Positions 13,191 through 24,229 of a stretch of DNA of 64,000 nucleotides are shown here, in pieces. This stretch comes from Centroberyx gerrardi. Its lineage: Eukaryota > Chordata > Actinopteri > Beryciformes > Berycidae. Positions within the stretch are counted from its first letter, which is position 1. The number at the start of each line of letters is the position of its first letter. Location: the NCBI RefSeq assembly GCF_048128805.1, contig NC_136010.1:22890480-22954479 (forward strand), in the 5' to 3' direction. Made by a program: the position numbers and the translations under genes. Below the pieces are notes generated by a model that worked only from the letters and a program-made list of their open reading frames with translations, made no database searches and was not told the origin of the DNA.

Positions 13191-14185
13191 GGGAGAACTC
13201 TATTGTTACAACCTGTCATTACCATCTTGCTTTATCAGATAACATGCCAAACATAACATGATAATGCCGATAAGAGGATTATACTTGTTCACTGGAACAT
13301 GAATCATTTCTGAAGGATAAGCAGTGTGGGGGTTAGTGGTTTTACTTTATTTATTTATTTTTACTTTTACTACACTTTCACTTCACCTTTCACCTTTCAC
13401 TTTCCTCTTTTATTTGACATTTGATGAGAAAGGTCATGCCCATGCTAGACAGAGGCGTAGCTGGACAGCTGCCTTAATGTGGACTGGGATGACAAGATGC
13501 TGAGGCAGAAGTGGAAGTTGATTGACAGACTAGACACAAGGTCTATAGATCGCAAGGTTGATTGCCAGTTTGTGCAAGTATATTGCAACAAATTCAATCT
13601 AGTAGTCTTAAAATCTTATTTCCCTGAAAACAAGTGAAATAATCTTTCAGTGGGGATGAGACAATTGCACTTGCTTCCAGTACAAATAAACTCAATAATT
13701 TCCTTCAATTGAGTGCCATTTTGAAACAAGAGTGTTCTGCCTTATTTCAAGACGCTGTCAGTTGTTTAAGTGAACTAAACAACACTGACATGGACCACCT
13801 ACAGGACTAGCATGCCCGCCTGGTCCATACAGACTTCAGGCCCCAAAGCTGCTCTCTCAGTGGCTGAACTTCATTACTGCTGTCAGGTAAACTTGATTAT
13901 CTTAAGTGTCTAAACGTGCCACTGTGGAGACCCTGTGTGGCAGAAGAATCCACTCACCAGCCCTTCTTGTTGGACAGCTCTTGGACCTTCACCTGCCAGC
14001 CTGGACAAGTCAAAAACACACCACACATTTGGTTATTTCACAGACTTTACGAGAAGCGGTTGTAGTCATCGAGTGGTTTTGTGGTGCAGTCAGTGTCAGT
14101 TCATTGTTCATTGTTTCCACTTACCCTCCACCTCCCGCTCATGGGCCTCCTCCAGTTTATGGAGCAGCTCATTGAAACCCTCCAT
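8420..14185 (-). CDS. rbbp8nl: rbbp8nl: RBBP8 N-terminal-like protein (CtIP relative), 13 coding exons
   Basis: The spliced minus-strand product is about 626 aa; human RBBP8NL is of similar length (about 660 aa, from memory). Residues 1-130 form a coiled coil homologous to the CtIP/RBBP8 N-terminus, including the diagnostic LRAGLCDRC at 68-76 with its CxxC pair. A long, low-conservation Ser/Pro-rich middle follows and contains PLDLS (422-426), the known CtBP co-repressor binding motif of CtIP. The C-terminal exons encode a short leucine-rich segment (VVLLETLNCALQKQ), a basic SKRKR stretch that could be a nuclear signal, and a serine-rich end. The CtIP nuclease-linked Sae2 C-terminal domain is not seen, as expected for RBBP8NL. 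All exon phases agree and the total is 1881 nt, divisible by three. The junction of exons 6, 7 and 8 is the only uncertain part. The gene lies downstream of gata5 on the same strand, as in human 20q13.33. Function is poorly known; a nuclear CtBP-associated role is inference from the motif. Confidence 0.9.
8690..8830. repeat. hAT-like MITE fragment (rbbp8nl last intron)
   Basis: Begins cagggctgtggtcaagacc and continues with degenerate 'caagtccaag' and 'gaccaagtcc' repeats. Related 'agaccaaggcaagac' sequence at 9130-9190 sits near the other end. The pattern resembles a common fish hAT-type MITE. The exact ends are not defined. Confidence 0.5.
9226..9370 (-). CDS. rbbp8nl: rbbp8nl coding exon 12
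   Basis: Encodes SSSPTAEPGSSSEEQDGEES, then VSGQESQGSKRKRASLDTDT and DRDSDID. The SKRKR cluster could be a nuclear localisation signal. The acceptor is CGTTGACAG|TCA and the donor is GACG|GTAGGG. Confidence 0.82.
9693..9757 (-). CDS. rbbp8nl: rbbp8nl coding exon 11
   Basis: Encodes VVLLETLNCALQKQESLSSN and GK. The acceptor is TATAACAG|TA and the donor is GGCAAG|GTAACT. It is a short amphipathic leucine-rich segment. Confidence 0.8.
9842..9932 (-). CDS. rbbp8nl: rbbp8nl coding exon 10
   Basis: Encodes EEQEQKEEANGKADQTNGKK then VPVLTISLRP. The acceptor is CACTCCAG|GAG and the donor is CCAG|GTAAGG. It is in phase with both neighbours. Confidence 0.8.
10059..10866 (-). CDS. rbbp8nl: rbbp8nl coding exon 9 (large, PLDLS motif)
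   Basis: An 808-nt exon, residues 238-506. It is Ser/Pro rich, with a polyserine run, and carries EGPLDLSDRG (CtBP-binding PLDLS). It starts after TATCTTAG|A and ends CACAAG|GTAATG. The long ORFs on the opposite strand here are shadows of this exon. Confidence 0.9.
10991..11082 (-). CDS. rbbp8nl: rbbp8nl coding exon 8
   Basis: Encodes ESYKPLSMSTPTAASWKTEH and SVGRGSAGERR. The acceptor is CTCACACAG|GAG and the donor is GAGGAG|GTGAGA. Its phase-2 end joins exon 9 to read ERRTQSIEGLDQRSAIPPHL without a stop. Confidence 0.75.
11287..11336 (-). CDS. rbbp8nl: rbbp8nl putative 50-nt coding exon 7
   Basis: Has a good acceptor (TTTGAACAG|AA with a T-rich tract) and a consensus donor (CTCTTT|GTAAGT). 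Only one frame is open, and that frame fits both exon 6 (phase 1) and exon 8 (phase 0). It encodes TLSEHRQIRGWNRSLF. There is no remembered homology, so it rests on splice signals and phase only. Confidence 0.5.
11461..11639 (-). CDS. rbbp8nl: rbbp8nl coding exon 6 (3' end uncertain)
   Basis: Encodes a polar stretch beginning GQSEHSSNSTTPEVKPTRSP. The acceptor ATGGCAG|A follows a GT-rich tract and is in phase with exon 5. The end is uncertain. The donor GAAG|GTGATG (chosen here) gives an in-frame join to the 50-nt exon downstream. The reading frame stays open for another 130 nt with an acidic run (DEEEELGG), so a longer exon is possible. Confidence 0.65.
11915..11990 (-). CDS. rbbp8nl: rbbp8nl coding exon 5 (coiled coil end)
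   Basis: Encodes AGEMNNLKKENKRLRDEIRS then LRGALE, matching human NEMNGLKEENETLKEEVKRLRG. The acceptor is TTGTAG|CG, behind a GT-rich tract, and the donor is CTGGA|GTGAGT. Confidence 0.9.
12131..12243 (-). CDS. rbbp8nl: rbbp8nl coding exon 4 (LRAGLCDRC motif)
   Basis: Encodes LRAGLCDRCTVTQEVAKRRQ followed by QEYEASQIQSLQHISIL. This is the most conserved block of the CtIP/RBBP8NL family, with Cys73 and Cys76 as the CxxC pair. The acceptor is GTGCAG|G and the donor is CTGG|GTACTC. Confidence 0.93.
12244..13041 (-). other. rbbp8nl intron 3
   Basis: About 800 nt with a (CA)n/(GT)n array at 12865-12912 and otherwise unremarkable AT-rich sequence. No exon or RNA was recognised. Confidence 0.6.
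13042..13137 (-). CDS. rbbp8nl: rbbp8nl coding exon 3 (coiled coil)
   Basis: Encodes DTKRMEELFSRNQQMREQQR and the following LLTENIKTLEN, homologous to human RIEELFSKNHQLREQQKTLKENLRVLEN. The acceptor is GTGTGAGCAG|T, directly preceded by a (GT)n microsatellite instead of a pyrimidine tract. The donor is AACAG|GTACTG. Confidence 0.9.
13142..13189. repeat. (CA)n microsatellite abutting an rbbp8nl acceptor
   Basis: About 24 CA units. Read on the minus strand it is (TG)n ending four bases before the AG of coding exon 3. Confidence 0.97.
13590..13770. repeat. MITE-like dispersed repeat, copy 1 (rbbp8nl intron 2)
   Basis: Shares its internal stretch (gaaaacaagtgaaa, a gagacaattgcacttg type motif, rattgaaacaag) with copies at 32160-32400 and 44995-45335. 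The complete copy at 45 kb is bounded by inverted catcttaaca/tgttaagatg ends. It is likely a non-autonomous DNA transposon. Confidence 0.7.
13958..14000 (-). CDS. rbbp8nl: rbbp8nl coding exon 2
   Basis: A 43-nt exon in phase with its neighbours: acceptor TGTCCAG|GC and donor GGCTG|GTGAGT. It encodes GWQVKVQELSNKKGC, matching the human LQNKLLELNSERC stretch including the split cysteine codon TG|T. Confidence 0.85.
14125..14185 (-). CDS. rbbp8nl: rbbp8nl coding exon 1 (start codon)
   Basis: Encodes MEGFNELLHKLEEAHEREVE plus one base, closely like the human start MESFMESLNRLKEIHENEV. The donor is GAGG|GTAAGT. An AG acceptor just upstream (exon start about 14218) suggests that this exon is preceded by a separate 5' UTR exon. 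The stop codon TGA lies in frame 5' of the ATG if the 16.6 kb exon is spliced on, which supports this ATG. Confidence 0.88.
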
Positions 14186-14255
14186 TGCTACGGAGATCAC
14201 CGGATGACCGGACGGCTCCTGATCTTACAGTGAGCGGGACAATCCCCCCAGAGGA

Positions 14256-14328
<73 letters not shown>

Positions 14329-15020
14329 GACAGGACATGAATGACATGATATGGATGGATGCTGGTCAAGAGAATTTTCCTCTTAGATCAATCTGACTTG
14401 ACTTGACATGAAAGCAGGAAGAAAGGCGGTTGCCTCACACCCTAAATCCAAGGCAAACAGTTGGATTCTTGTTTTTTTTCTTTTTGGGATGAATCATAAA
14501 ACCATTTCAACTTTAAGGGGACTACACCAGCAGAACTGACACATAGAAAACTGGTCTGAGTGTACACATAGTCTGAAGATAGTGCTGTGAATCCAGGGTG
14601 GTGAGAGCTTTGTTGGCACTGTAGTTTGATAGGCTGTCCCTGTTACCCAAATATGAGAGCAAATTTGGTAGTGATATTGGAAATGATTGAAAGTAGCTCA
14701 ACTGGTTCTGCTAGGTCTGCACTACCTGAGACTTTAGTTTGCAGTTTATGTGTGCATATATAATTTTGCATGTGTGTATGTGTGTATGTGTGTATGTGTA
14801 CGCGTGTGCATATGTGTGTATCGCAGGGTGTCCATGTAATAATCATTACAAAATAACTAAAGAGTTTATCGATGGTAAATCTCCATGCAAACAGGTGACT
14901 TTGCAAACTGATATCCTGGGTTATGACATGCGCCAGTGGTTCTGAACTGAGCACAAAAATCATTGTGCGTTGAGTGCTGCACATGTGCTAGAATGTGTGT
15001 CAGTCTTTCTCTTTCTCATA

Positions 15021-15071
<51 letters not shown>

Positions 15072-15250
15072 GATCACCAGCTCACACAGGCACACACATT
15101 AAACACTATTTTGCATTTCGATCAGCGCAGTTCACGCTCTCTCGGCATGTCAGGATATGTCGGCCAACTGGCTGTTCAGATCATCGCAGCAGAGCAAGAA
15201 AAGACCTGTCTGCCTCTATTCGCTTGCTCTGGCGTCTCCAGTTCATTATT

Positions 15251-15289
15251 CACACACACACACACACACACGCACACACACACACACAC

Positions 15290-15332
<43 letters not shown>
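15251..15332. repeat. (CA)n microsatellite
   Basis: About 40 CA units with two interruptions, one of several in the rbbp8nl first intron. Confidence 0.97.
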
Positions 15333-15336
<4 letters not shown>

Positions 15337-16349
15337 AAGGTGTTACTGTAGCTGAGTAATTATTGTTACAGCGCACTTCCAGTATTCTCACCTTTAAACT
15401 ATATCACTACTGCAGTTTTTCTTAATATATCACACTACCGTATCACACTATTGACAGAAGCATTATCACGTTATGTGCAAACATGTAGCCTCGATGCCCC
15501 ACATACATAGGCCTTATAGATGACAAACTGTGTGTGTATCTCATTGATCCAGTCCGACTGTAAAGCCTTTCTCAAACAGCTTCAGTCCAGTGGGATATTT
15601 ACTGTTTAATCAAAACCATACTTGACTTCTGGGAGGAAGATTTAGTGCTGCTGTTGCTGTCATCTGTCACACAACAACAACCGCTGCACCATTGCTCTTC
15701 TGAACAAATGGGAGTGGTCAGCGCCCAAAAATGTCATTTAACACCCTGGAAGCCATTGTCAGGGCCGCGCTGCTTTTACAACTTCCTTGACTTGTCATCG
15801 TCTCGTCTCTGTCTGTGCAGTGAGCAGGTGACAAGAGACACAACTAGACAACGGTTTACCACTGTGGTAATTACATAAAGGCCACAGGCGCAGAGACCTC
15901 TGGCCATCAGTGGAGAGTGACACCGAGTAAACTATCTTGGTATCCACCTTCACACCAGACATTTTAATCGTGAACACTGTAGGAAACATGTATGGATATG
16001 GATTTTGTGCAAATAAAGATACAATAATAATGAATGTGTTCACGTTTTCATATCAAGGCCTTCCATCCTTTATACATGTATGAGCTCCTCCCTACACACA
16101 CACACACACACACAAACTCGTCACTTGTCTCTGATGTCATCAATATCAAATCAACCCCGAGCTTATGTGGAAGCAGTGTGCAAGCCAGTCCTATTGTGCA
16201 TTCTGTTTGCTCTGTTATATTGTAAATGGCACATAGCTTATTATGGACAAACAGCCTAGCTCTTACTGCATGGTGTACATTAATAAGAGCAACATTAATA
16301 AGAGTACATTTTACAACAATGTGTGGTAACAACCTGGATTTCGGAGGAT

Positions 16350-16379
16350 TACACACGCACACACACACACACACACCCA

Positions 16380-16438
<59 letters not shown>

Positions 16439-16440
16439 AG
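16350..16440. repeat. (CA)n microsatellite, longest in the first intron
   Basis: About 45 CA units with CCCAC interruptions. Confidence 0.97.
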
Positions 16441-16615
16441 ACACGCATGCCCCCTTCCAACCTACCATTGTAATGAGCAGTGAGCTGATAAGGACATGTA
16501 TGTTTTCTGTATGCTAATGCAGTGATTGCCCTCACAGCACAGCCACACATACCTACACAGCCTCTACCCACCTGCCAGCTGGCAACAAGTCAATAGTTAA
16601 TCAATGATACTCACC

Positions 16616-16680
16616 TCATCCAGTCTAGGACTCTTTTAGCCGTTTTCTGCCAGTCACTGTTGTCTTGCTCAGACTCACAG
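16616..16680 (-). other. rbbp8nl: candidate 5' untranslated exon of rbbp8nl
   Basis: A strong donor GATGAG|GTGAGT ends at 16616 on the minus strand. The upstream limit is not defined (pyrimidine-rich around 16690). Spliced to the acceptor at 14218, an in-frame TGA precedes the rbbp8nl ATG, so the exon would be non-coding. It could instead belong to an unrelated transcript; its own reading frame is open. Confidence 0.35.
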
Positions 16681-19504
16681 CTCAGCGGAGATGGACTGAG
16701 TGATACAGAGAGAAAGAAGAGAAGCAGAGGAGAAAGAGGTGAGGGAGAACGCCCCACACCCTCCCTTCTCTCATCTCTCCACCCCAGAAAACCGGTCGGA
16801 GCGGTCTTCCCCCTGAGGAACACAAACACTGAGGCCTGGGCAAGTTCTCCCTTGATATTCCTGTTCTGCAGAAATCCCAAATAACCGGCTAAACCGGCTC
16901 CATAAAGCCCTCCAGGGACTGGGAGACACAACTTATTGAGAAACATTAACGTCCAATGCAAAATCCTGCAATGGTGCATTTGGCTTCAGCAGAACAGAAA
17001 TGGGAGAAACAGATTATGAATTATGTATTTGGATAAATAAGATCATAGATACTCATAAAATATACTTGCAATATTGACATGATTAATTATTGAAATGGAC
17101 ATGGATGGTGTTTACCTTCACAGCATGAGGGTGTTATAAATAATAAAACTGCTGTTAATTCACCATCTCACTATACCCCAAGCCTTAACCCATTCATTTG
17201 ATGGATGTTGACACAGTGGTTGTGACAAATCAGGCATTTGGCGTGTGATGATTACAATATTGGAGCCATTGCTTGCTCTTAGCGAACTATATCTCCTGAA
17301 TGACTTGCAGTTTTACAACATACAGTAACTATGGGAGACTACCGGGGTGTAGAGACGTAGGGTGCGGTAGGATACTCAGTGACCCGCTCAGGTACTGGTA
17401 TGTGAATATAGTGGTGCACAGACAATGACAATGACACGTTGTTGTCACTTAAGCCTGATACGATGCACACGTGACGTGGAAAAACGCCGTTTCCTGATTC
17501 TTGAACCAGATTCCTCATGACTGGCCTGACCGGGCCCAGGCAGCCTCTTCATCCTCATCCTCCTGCTTCTTCTCCTCCTCCAAAAGTCACTCCCTGCTGC
17601 AGCAGATGCCATAAATATGCTTGAATACGGGAAGATTTATCTGACAAATGAGTGAATAGTATGAGCGAGTTATTCTGGGTGTCGATTGTCAGTGATTATT
17701 GATGGGCCTTGAACCAGGAATCTGGCCTGAGCCAAAGGTCAAGCCTGTGACGTTACAACCAAGATGTCACTGGCAACGTCTGAAAGATCCCCGACCGTCA
17801 CCTAACCATGAAATCTTGCTTTCGAACCAACTTTGCCAAGCACAAACCAATCACGTCATTTCACATCCCAGCTTCATTCCCACCTTTACATAACTGTCTT
17901 ATTTAGAGAGAACGGCTCCAGACGGCACGTCGACCCCACCAGAGCCAGCCTTAATGATGGAAGACTGAAATGGCTTTCAAGTTGATCCTGTAATCTCATT
18001 GTAAACTGCAGAGGAATGCCAGCATGCCCGAGTTTTCTTTGTCTTATTGGTGGCAGGAATGTTTCATGAGTATGAGAGGAATGATCATGAGGTCACGCAC
18101 TCTCTGGCACTATTCTACGCAGATTGCATACCCTGTATAACCCTTTGTAGCCATTGGCAGAATGAAAATACACCGACTGGCAATCTCTTCCTGTAATGTC
18201 TCTACTTGCAACTATTTCCAAAATAAAATGAGATCTGAAAGGATCCGAAAAGGCTATTCATGGTCTCGGAGGTGGATATCTTACTATTAAACCGAAGAGA
18301 GATCTGTCAAGTCCCAGCCTAGCTCCGAGAGGAAATGAGGTTTGAAGTGAGGTGAATTTAATCTGATAAGACATTGCATATCATCCATTCTGCAGCGAGC
18401 CTGACTCAACCACAACCTGTCTTGCAGTCTTGTTAGGAGAGTATTGTAGCATTCATTACCCAAGTTCTGTTGTCTGATTTCTTCAATTTGTAATACCTCA
18501 AGCCTTGTATTCACTGTGGTTTGTTTTTACTTCTCTATGTATCTGATGTACTACTAAGATAAATGTAATGGGCTTGGCAATGTAATAGAATTGCTTTTTG
18601 ATGTCCTGAAATGATTTGGCAATTGTGGTTCCCTTGCATTCATGCCAATAAAGTTGACTTGAATGGAATATAGCACACTCCCATATCATAGTGCAAGGTC
18701 TATTTTCATCCACTAGAGGGCCCAGTCGAGCCTCGAAGCAGGCAGAGGAGAAGTAATCTACACACGTTCCACTTTGTGGTCTAGAGAGTAAAATACAGCG
18801 GAGTCCTTTCAGCTTATGAAGCGGTTTGTGTGGTTTTAGGGAGTTGAGTACCAAGAGTGGAATGAGGACTCTTACCTCATGTCTTGTGCAGGGCGATGCT
18901 GGGGTCAAAGGTCAAGCCTGCAATTCATCGATGCCCTGTTTTCCTCTCCTGCAATCCCCCTTCCTCCCTGCCTTTCTTTTCAGTAGCTGTGTTCAACATA
19001 TGAAAGTCTGATAATATTTCAAATGAACTAGCCAGCAATAAAATCATTAACATCAACATCATTCCTAGCATGTTGTGGTACATGTTGAATTACTCCATGA
19101 GCTATAACAGCTATAAAAACATTAAAAAGATGAAGAGTGTTGCAGGTTTCTATTAGAGTTGTGAGTCATTTTGAAGAGCTTTGTTTAAAAGATATTTCTA
19201 GTTTGAGGATAGAATAAATTCGTTGGCTGAGGTATTTCAGGTAGCATTTTTTTTTCCAAAATGGATACCCAGCAAACCCATTCACACTCATTTTGTTCTT
19301 TGCATTTCAGCTTCCTACATTAGTACAAGTGGAAGGAAAGTGCGGTATATATTGTCTATGCAGGTTTCAGTAGTGCAGCCACAGACTGATAGGGCAGAAG
19401 TGCAGTACAGTTCAGTACAGTTGGTTCTCTATTCAAGGCAGACAATCCAAGAGGAACATGAGTAACATGAACAAACAGAGAGCTGCAACTACACAATCCT
19501 ATCA

Positions 19505-19577
19505 GAATATGTGTGTGTTTTATAGGGTGAGTCTGTCTCAAGGGCTTTCTGGTACAATAACACAGGCCTTAGCATAC
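19505..19577 (+). repeat. short duplicated segment, copy 1
   Basis: Shares 'ttttatagggtgagtctgtc' and the following 'tcaagggctttctggtacaa' with 23928-23983 almost perfectly, next to TG-rich sequence in both places. Confidence 0.8.
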
Positions 19578-20619
19578 CTTTCAGTAAGTCTGTGTGTGTA
19601 CGAATGTGTGTGAGTGTGGGTGCAAGTGTGTATTTGCCTGTCTGACTTTATACATTTGGTTAAAATCAGTTCTTGGGATACCATTCCTCACAACTTTCTT
19701 TTTGCTGATCAAATATTTTTACTATTTTTGTTGCAGTCAAGACATTTAACCAACGACAGAGAGATTCCTGCACATAGCAAATCCTCCATTACAATGCCTA
19801 TAATGCAGTTACATTCATATGAATATCATAAGAAGGTCTCACATATAGCAAAGATGTAATATTGTTGTGTGCTTCAGTTTGGACTACAATCCCCTCCTCT
19901 TCTGCTCCATGTAACCTTGCCACAGATTATTCCATAAGAACAATGTCAGTAAAAGACAAAAGCCATTGCTGTTTTCCATTTTCCCGGCTGCTGCTGAGCC
20001 CACCAACAACTTTCACAGCTCTCCTTTTGGGTCAACAACACGAGGTGCTGTAAGTTACGACATCATCCCTGAGCTGCAGGAATTTGAACCCGTCCTTAGA
20101 CCTGTTATGATGTTCAGCCACCCTCTCTCACTTGTTCTTTCTCTCCCCCCTTCCTCTCTCCTGCCCCTCTTATTTATGATCATTACCTTGACCTGCACCA
20201 GTCATCATTAAAACACTCACAGGCCTGTAAATCACTGGACTCTCTCTCGCTGTTACATAAACAGCGTTTAACAAATCTGTTGAGGAGGAGATAGGACTAA
20301 GGGGCACCAATCACAAAGACATTGTCACTGTCTCTCTGGGAATATTAAGATAATATTGCACCTTTTGCTTTTTTTCACTACTTCCATTTATTTTAGCTTA
20401 CTATTAATAGCGATGCTTTTATTATCTGTGGTTTTCAGAGACCAACATTCCCAGAGGAGAGAATCCGTCTCCATAAAGTCTTCAGTTAATGGATTGACTG
20501 GTGGCCTCAACACAATCGCCGGCTTGTTCTTACTCTATAGGCCAAAGCTTAAATCACCACTAAGCATGTCCAGAGTGGCAGCAGGGCAGAACCATAAATC
20601 ATACGCAGAGACTAAATCA

Positions 20620-20725
20620 CTATTAGCAGGTAGGGGGTTCAATGTCTTGCTCAATGGCACTTCAACAGGAGACATGGGTGTGGATGGACACAGTGGCTGC
20701 TGCAGGGATCAAACCTGTGACTGAA
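20620..20725 (+). repeat. retroelement-type fragment
   Basis: The phrases 'tcttgctcaatggcacttca' and 'ctgcagggatcaaacctgtg' belong to a dispersed fish repeat that I recognise by pattern only. A related but degenerate stretch is at 40740-40835. Confidence 0.45.
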
Positions 20726-22036
20726 CCTGCACTTGTTCCCCCTGTTACATGTAGAGCAAAGTGCCTTCATGTTTAATGCTGAGATTGAGTTGAGCTTATT
20801 CCGTACATTTGTAATCAGTTTAGAAAGAATTGTATGTAAATGTCAATTTATGTATGTAAATGTATATAAATGTATTTCTGCGTATGTCAGAAATAAATGT
20901 GTGTTTGTTTATGAGTAAATGTGTGTTTTATGATAACCGTGACTATTTTAAAATGTTAGAGTATTAGTTCGATTGAAGATACAATGTATAACATTTTCCA
21001 AAGTGGGCAGACTGAAGGTGAGCATTAACAAATGAACACACACTCATCCCACACATACAGTAGATGCACGCACACTCAAAAACACACCATCACACACACA
21101 CACACACACACACACCACAGACACACACACACACACACACCACAGACACACACACACACCACAGCGCCGCAGATAAGACATCAAAGCAGCAGGCAGATTT
21201 ACAAGACACTGCAGAGGGCCTTTAAAAAATACTGCTGCGTAAATGTTTATGCAGCACTCTCCATGTCAGGCACTAGGGGGAGGAGAGCACGGCCGAGCAG
21301 CGCACGACCAGACACTTCGGAAATTAATGGCTGCCTATGAATCTGCCGAAGCGTTTGCATTTCTGTGAGGGAGGCATTGTAATAGGTTTAAATGGCCGGC
21401 GGTGTAAATCTGCGCCGCTTAGCCAGGCCTAGCAGCTTTGACAGGTGCACTCTGGAAATCTTTGACCATGAATTTAGAGGCTTGTAATACAAAAGGCAGT
21501 GGTATAGTGAGTGTGTGAGTCTTTTTGTGTGTCTATACTAGAGACAAAGTGTGTATTGCTGATGTTAGACATGTTCAGTATGTACAGCACTAAAGGCAGT
21601 GTAAGGGGCTTTGGAGAAAAGTGTCCACCAAAGAGCATATATGATTACACAATGGCTTAGTAGGCTTTGCTTCTGTCATATGCACAGTACCATATATACA
21701 TGTACTGACACCAAATGTGCATGTATTACTGAGTACAGTATTACCAAGGCCCATAAATCAGGTACTAAATACATTAATTAGAACCAGATTTAGGTGCTCA
21801 AAGGGTCAACTGGGCCTCATGAATGTTCAGAGTGCATTTCCACACTCAAAGATGTTCTTTGGAGAGAAAAATAGTATTGAAGTGTAAGATGTGAGGTATG
21901 AAGTTAAAAAGGTTCCCTCTCTCTGATGAAGGCAATGTCGTCGAAATGCGTAGGTGTCAACCTTCTTTCTATTATGATATAGCCAAGAAAATAAAGGCTT
22001 TTTAACTTTATATTTCACATATTCAGCATTTTAATA

Positions 22037-22274
22037 CTAAATACATTGCATAGAGCAAAAAAGAGAAAAAAAAATCCAAGGCACTCTCCACTGTGTAGAG
22101 TTAGAAATCCTTTATGGTTCTTGGCTAATTCATGGTAAAATGTAAGAAAACACACCTCATTTGTGTGTTTTCTAACATTTTTACATGAAATAGCCAAGAA
22201 GGCTTTCTAACTCTATAAAGTGGAGAGTGCCTTGGACTTTTTCTTCTCTTTTTTGCTCAATATAATGTATTTAG
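22037..22274. repeat. fold-back (long inverted repeat) MITE
   Basis: Two arms of roughly 110 bp: 'aaatacattgcatagagc' to the centre, mirrored by 'gctcaatataatgtattt'. Internal matches include 'ccaaggcactctccact' / 'agtggagagtgccttgg'. Its transcript would fold into one long hairpin. Confidence 0.88.
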
Positions 22275-22513
22275 TGTATTTAGCTCTACATATGGACTGT
22301 CATATTTCCAATGAGCACCTCCAGTGAACACGTTTGAAGCCCATCCACTAAATACATTATACTTGAGTCTAAATGAGCCATCATTCCAACACCAACATCA
22401 ACCCACTCCATCTCTGGCTAGTGTGAATGACCTCATTGAATGGTGGCGCATATAGTTTCTTTGCCAACCAGTCAGCCTGCCCTCTTGGTCATATTGTTGA
22501 TCTCCAGATAAGG

Positions 22514-22563
<50 letters not shown>

Positions 22564-22901
22564 ATGCAGGAGGGGCAAATCATTGCAATATTAAAATCAA
22601 CTCTCCTTTCAACCACTCTCATATTTCCCACACCCTGTGTTTGCCTGCATATGTGTATGTCCGTTTGCTTTTGTGTTTGTGTGTGTGTGTGCATTCATGT
22701 GTATTTGTGTGCCCTTGCATGTGTTTGAGCGTGTGTGTGTGTGCACGTGTCATTGGACCTAGGTCATTGGACTCAGACATGGCATGGGTGTGGGAGACAA
22801 AAGCAGAGCTTTGATGAGAGGGTGGAGCGTTGGCACTACGTGGCTACTATGTCTGCTGGACCTGCGCCATGTTTAGATACACACTGTAGGGTAGCCCAGG
22901 A

Positions 22902-22961
<60 letters not shown>

Positions 22962-22972
22962 CACACACAAAA
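22902..22972. repeat. (CA)n microsatellite
   Basis: About 35 CA units with one GCAC interruption. Confidence 0.97.
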
Positions 22973-23726
22973 GTATGCTCGCAGAAGCAAAGGTACAGCA
23001 ATTCACTTTTGTCACTGTGGAAATTAACTAGTATTGTAGTAAAAATGACATACAGGTGCAGTGACAAAAAGTGAGTTTTCTCTTTCTTTTTTCTCTTGGC
23101 AAGTTTTAAGTCCCAGAAACAGGCAATAGGGGGCGATGTACAATCCTAAAACCAAAGCCAGTGGAGCAATGCAACAAAACTCAAATTTAGGGCCGGTACT
23201 ATCAGCACACACACAATAGGCACAGGATTTTACTTCTAAACAATGAACAATGCTCAATTTTAGTGATGGCATGTGTTGACTCAGCTATTATGGAAAACCA
23301 CTTGAAAACACCTGTAGAATTGCTTGGTAGCTTATGCTTTATTGTGTAGGTTTATCTCACAAACCTTGTTTTAGGCTAATAACTTTACTAGCATTACAAA
23401 CTATTTCACCATCTAACCTCTGGCAGCCTAACATTGGAATCCCATTCCTTCACAAAATACTTCACAGAATACCAATGTGACAAACCATTTTAATCCTCTT
23501 GCATTGCTGGATCCTCAACCCAGGCTTTACTGTAAAAAAAGCACTGATGTAGGCCATAATAGTGTGACTGAGAATAATGTAGCAAGTAAGTGTCCTTTCT
23601 AGAGCGGAGCCAGAAAGCATCAGGAGCTGGCAGTGTGGCCAAGGCCACCCAGAGCGATGAATAAACCTGGGACGTCAAACAACCGGAGAGGTAGGATAAA
23701 TACTTCAAACCACAGCGAGAGGGAAG

Positions 23727-23774
23727 AGAGGAGAGGAGAGGAGAGGAGAGGAGAGGAGAGGAGAGGAGAGGAGA
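23727..23774. repeat. (GAGAG/GAGGA)n pentanucleotide array
   Basis: About nine tandem copies of a 5-bp purine unit. Confidence 0.95.
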
Positions 23775-23927
23775 GAGCGGGCTGTGGCGAGAGGGAAAGC
23801 ATGGTAGGCCATGATGGCAGAGAGAGGACAAAGCGCAAAAGAGGAAGAACGTGCGAATGAGCGAGTTTGTGTGCGTGATAGTGTACCGATGTGTGCACAG
23901 GTGTGTGTGTGAGAATGTGTGTGTATT

Positions 23928-23983
23928 TTATAGGGTGAGTCTGTCTCAAGGGCTTTCTGGTACAATAACACAAACCTTGACAT
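23928..23983 (+). repeat. short duplicated segment, copy 2
   Basis: Copy of the segment at 19505-19577, 4.4 kb away in the same orientation. Confidence 0.8.
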
Positions 23984-24178
23984 AGTGTGTGTGTGTGTGT
24001 GTGTAGGTGTAGGTGTGTGTGTGCGTGTGTGAAGGAGATAATTTTTTGTATCATATCAATCAAATTAGAGTCGATGTATACAGTAAACATACAGGAAAGA
24101 ACCTAAGATTTTGAAGCTGTTTTCGTGAAATCTCCTTGAAAATGAACTCTCAAGGTCTCTCCTTGTCTGCCCTCTATC

Positions 24179-24229
<51 letters not shown>

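Larger units (their letters stand above)
14219..16615 (-). other. putative rbbp8nl first intron: microsatellite cluster
   Basis: Holds a (GA)n run (14255-14322) and four (CA)n arrays (15022-15069, 15251-15332, 16094-16114, 16350-16440). No coding exon was recognised. Confidence 0.6.

Noticed and set aside
14963..15359. 130-codon frames rich in His-Thr
   Set aside because: Translation of (CA)n arrays; all three frames stay open in such repeats.
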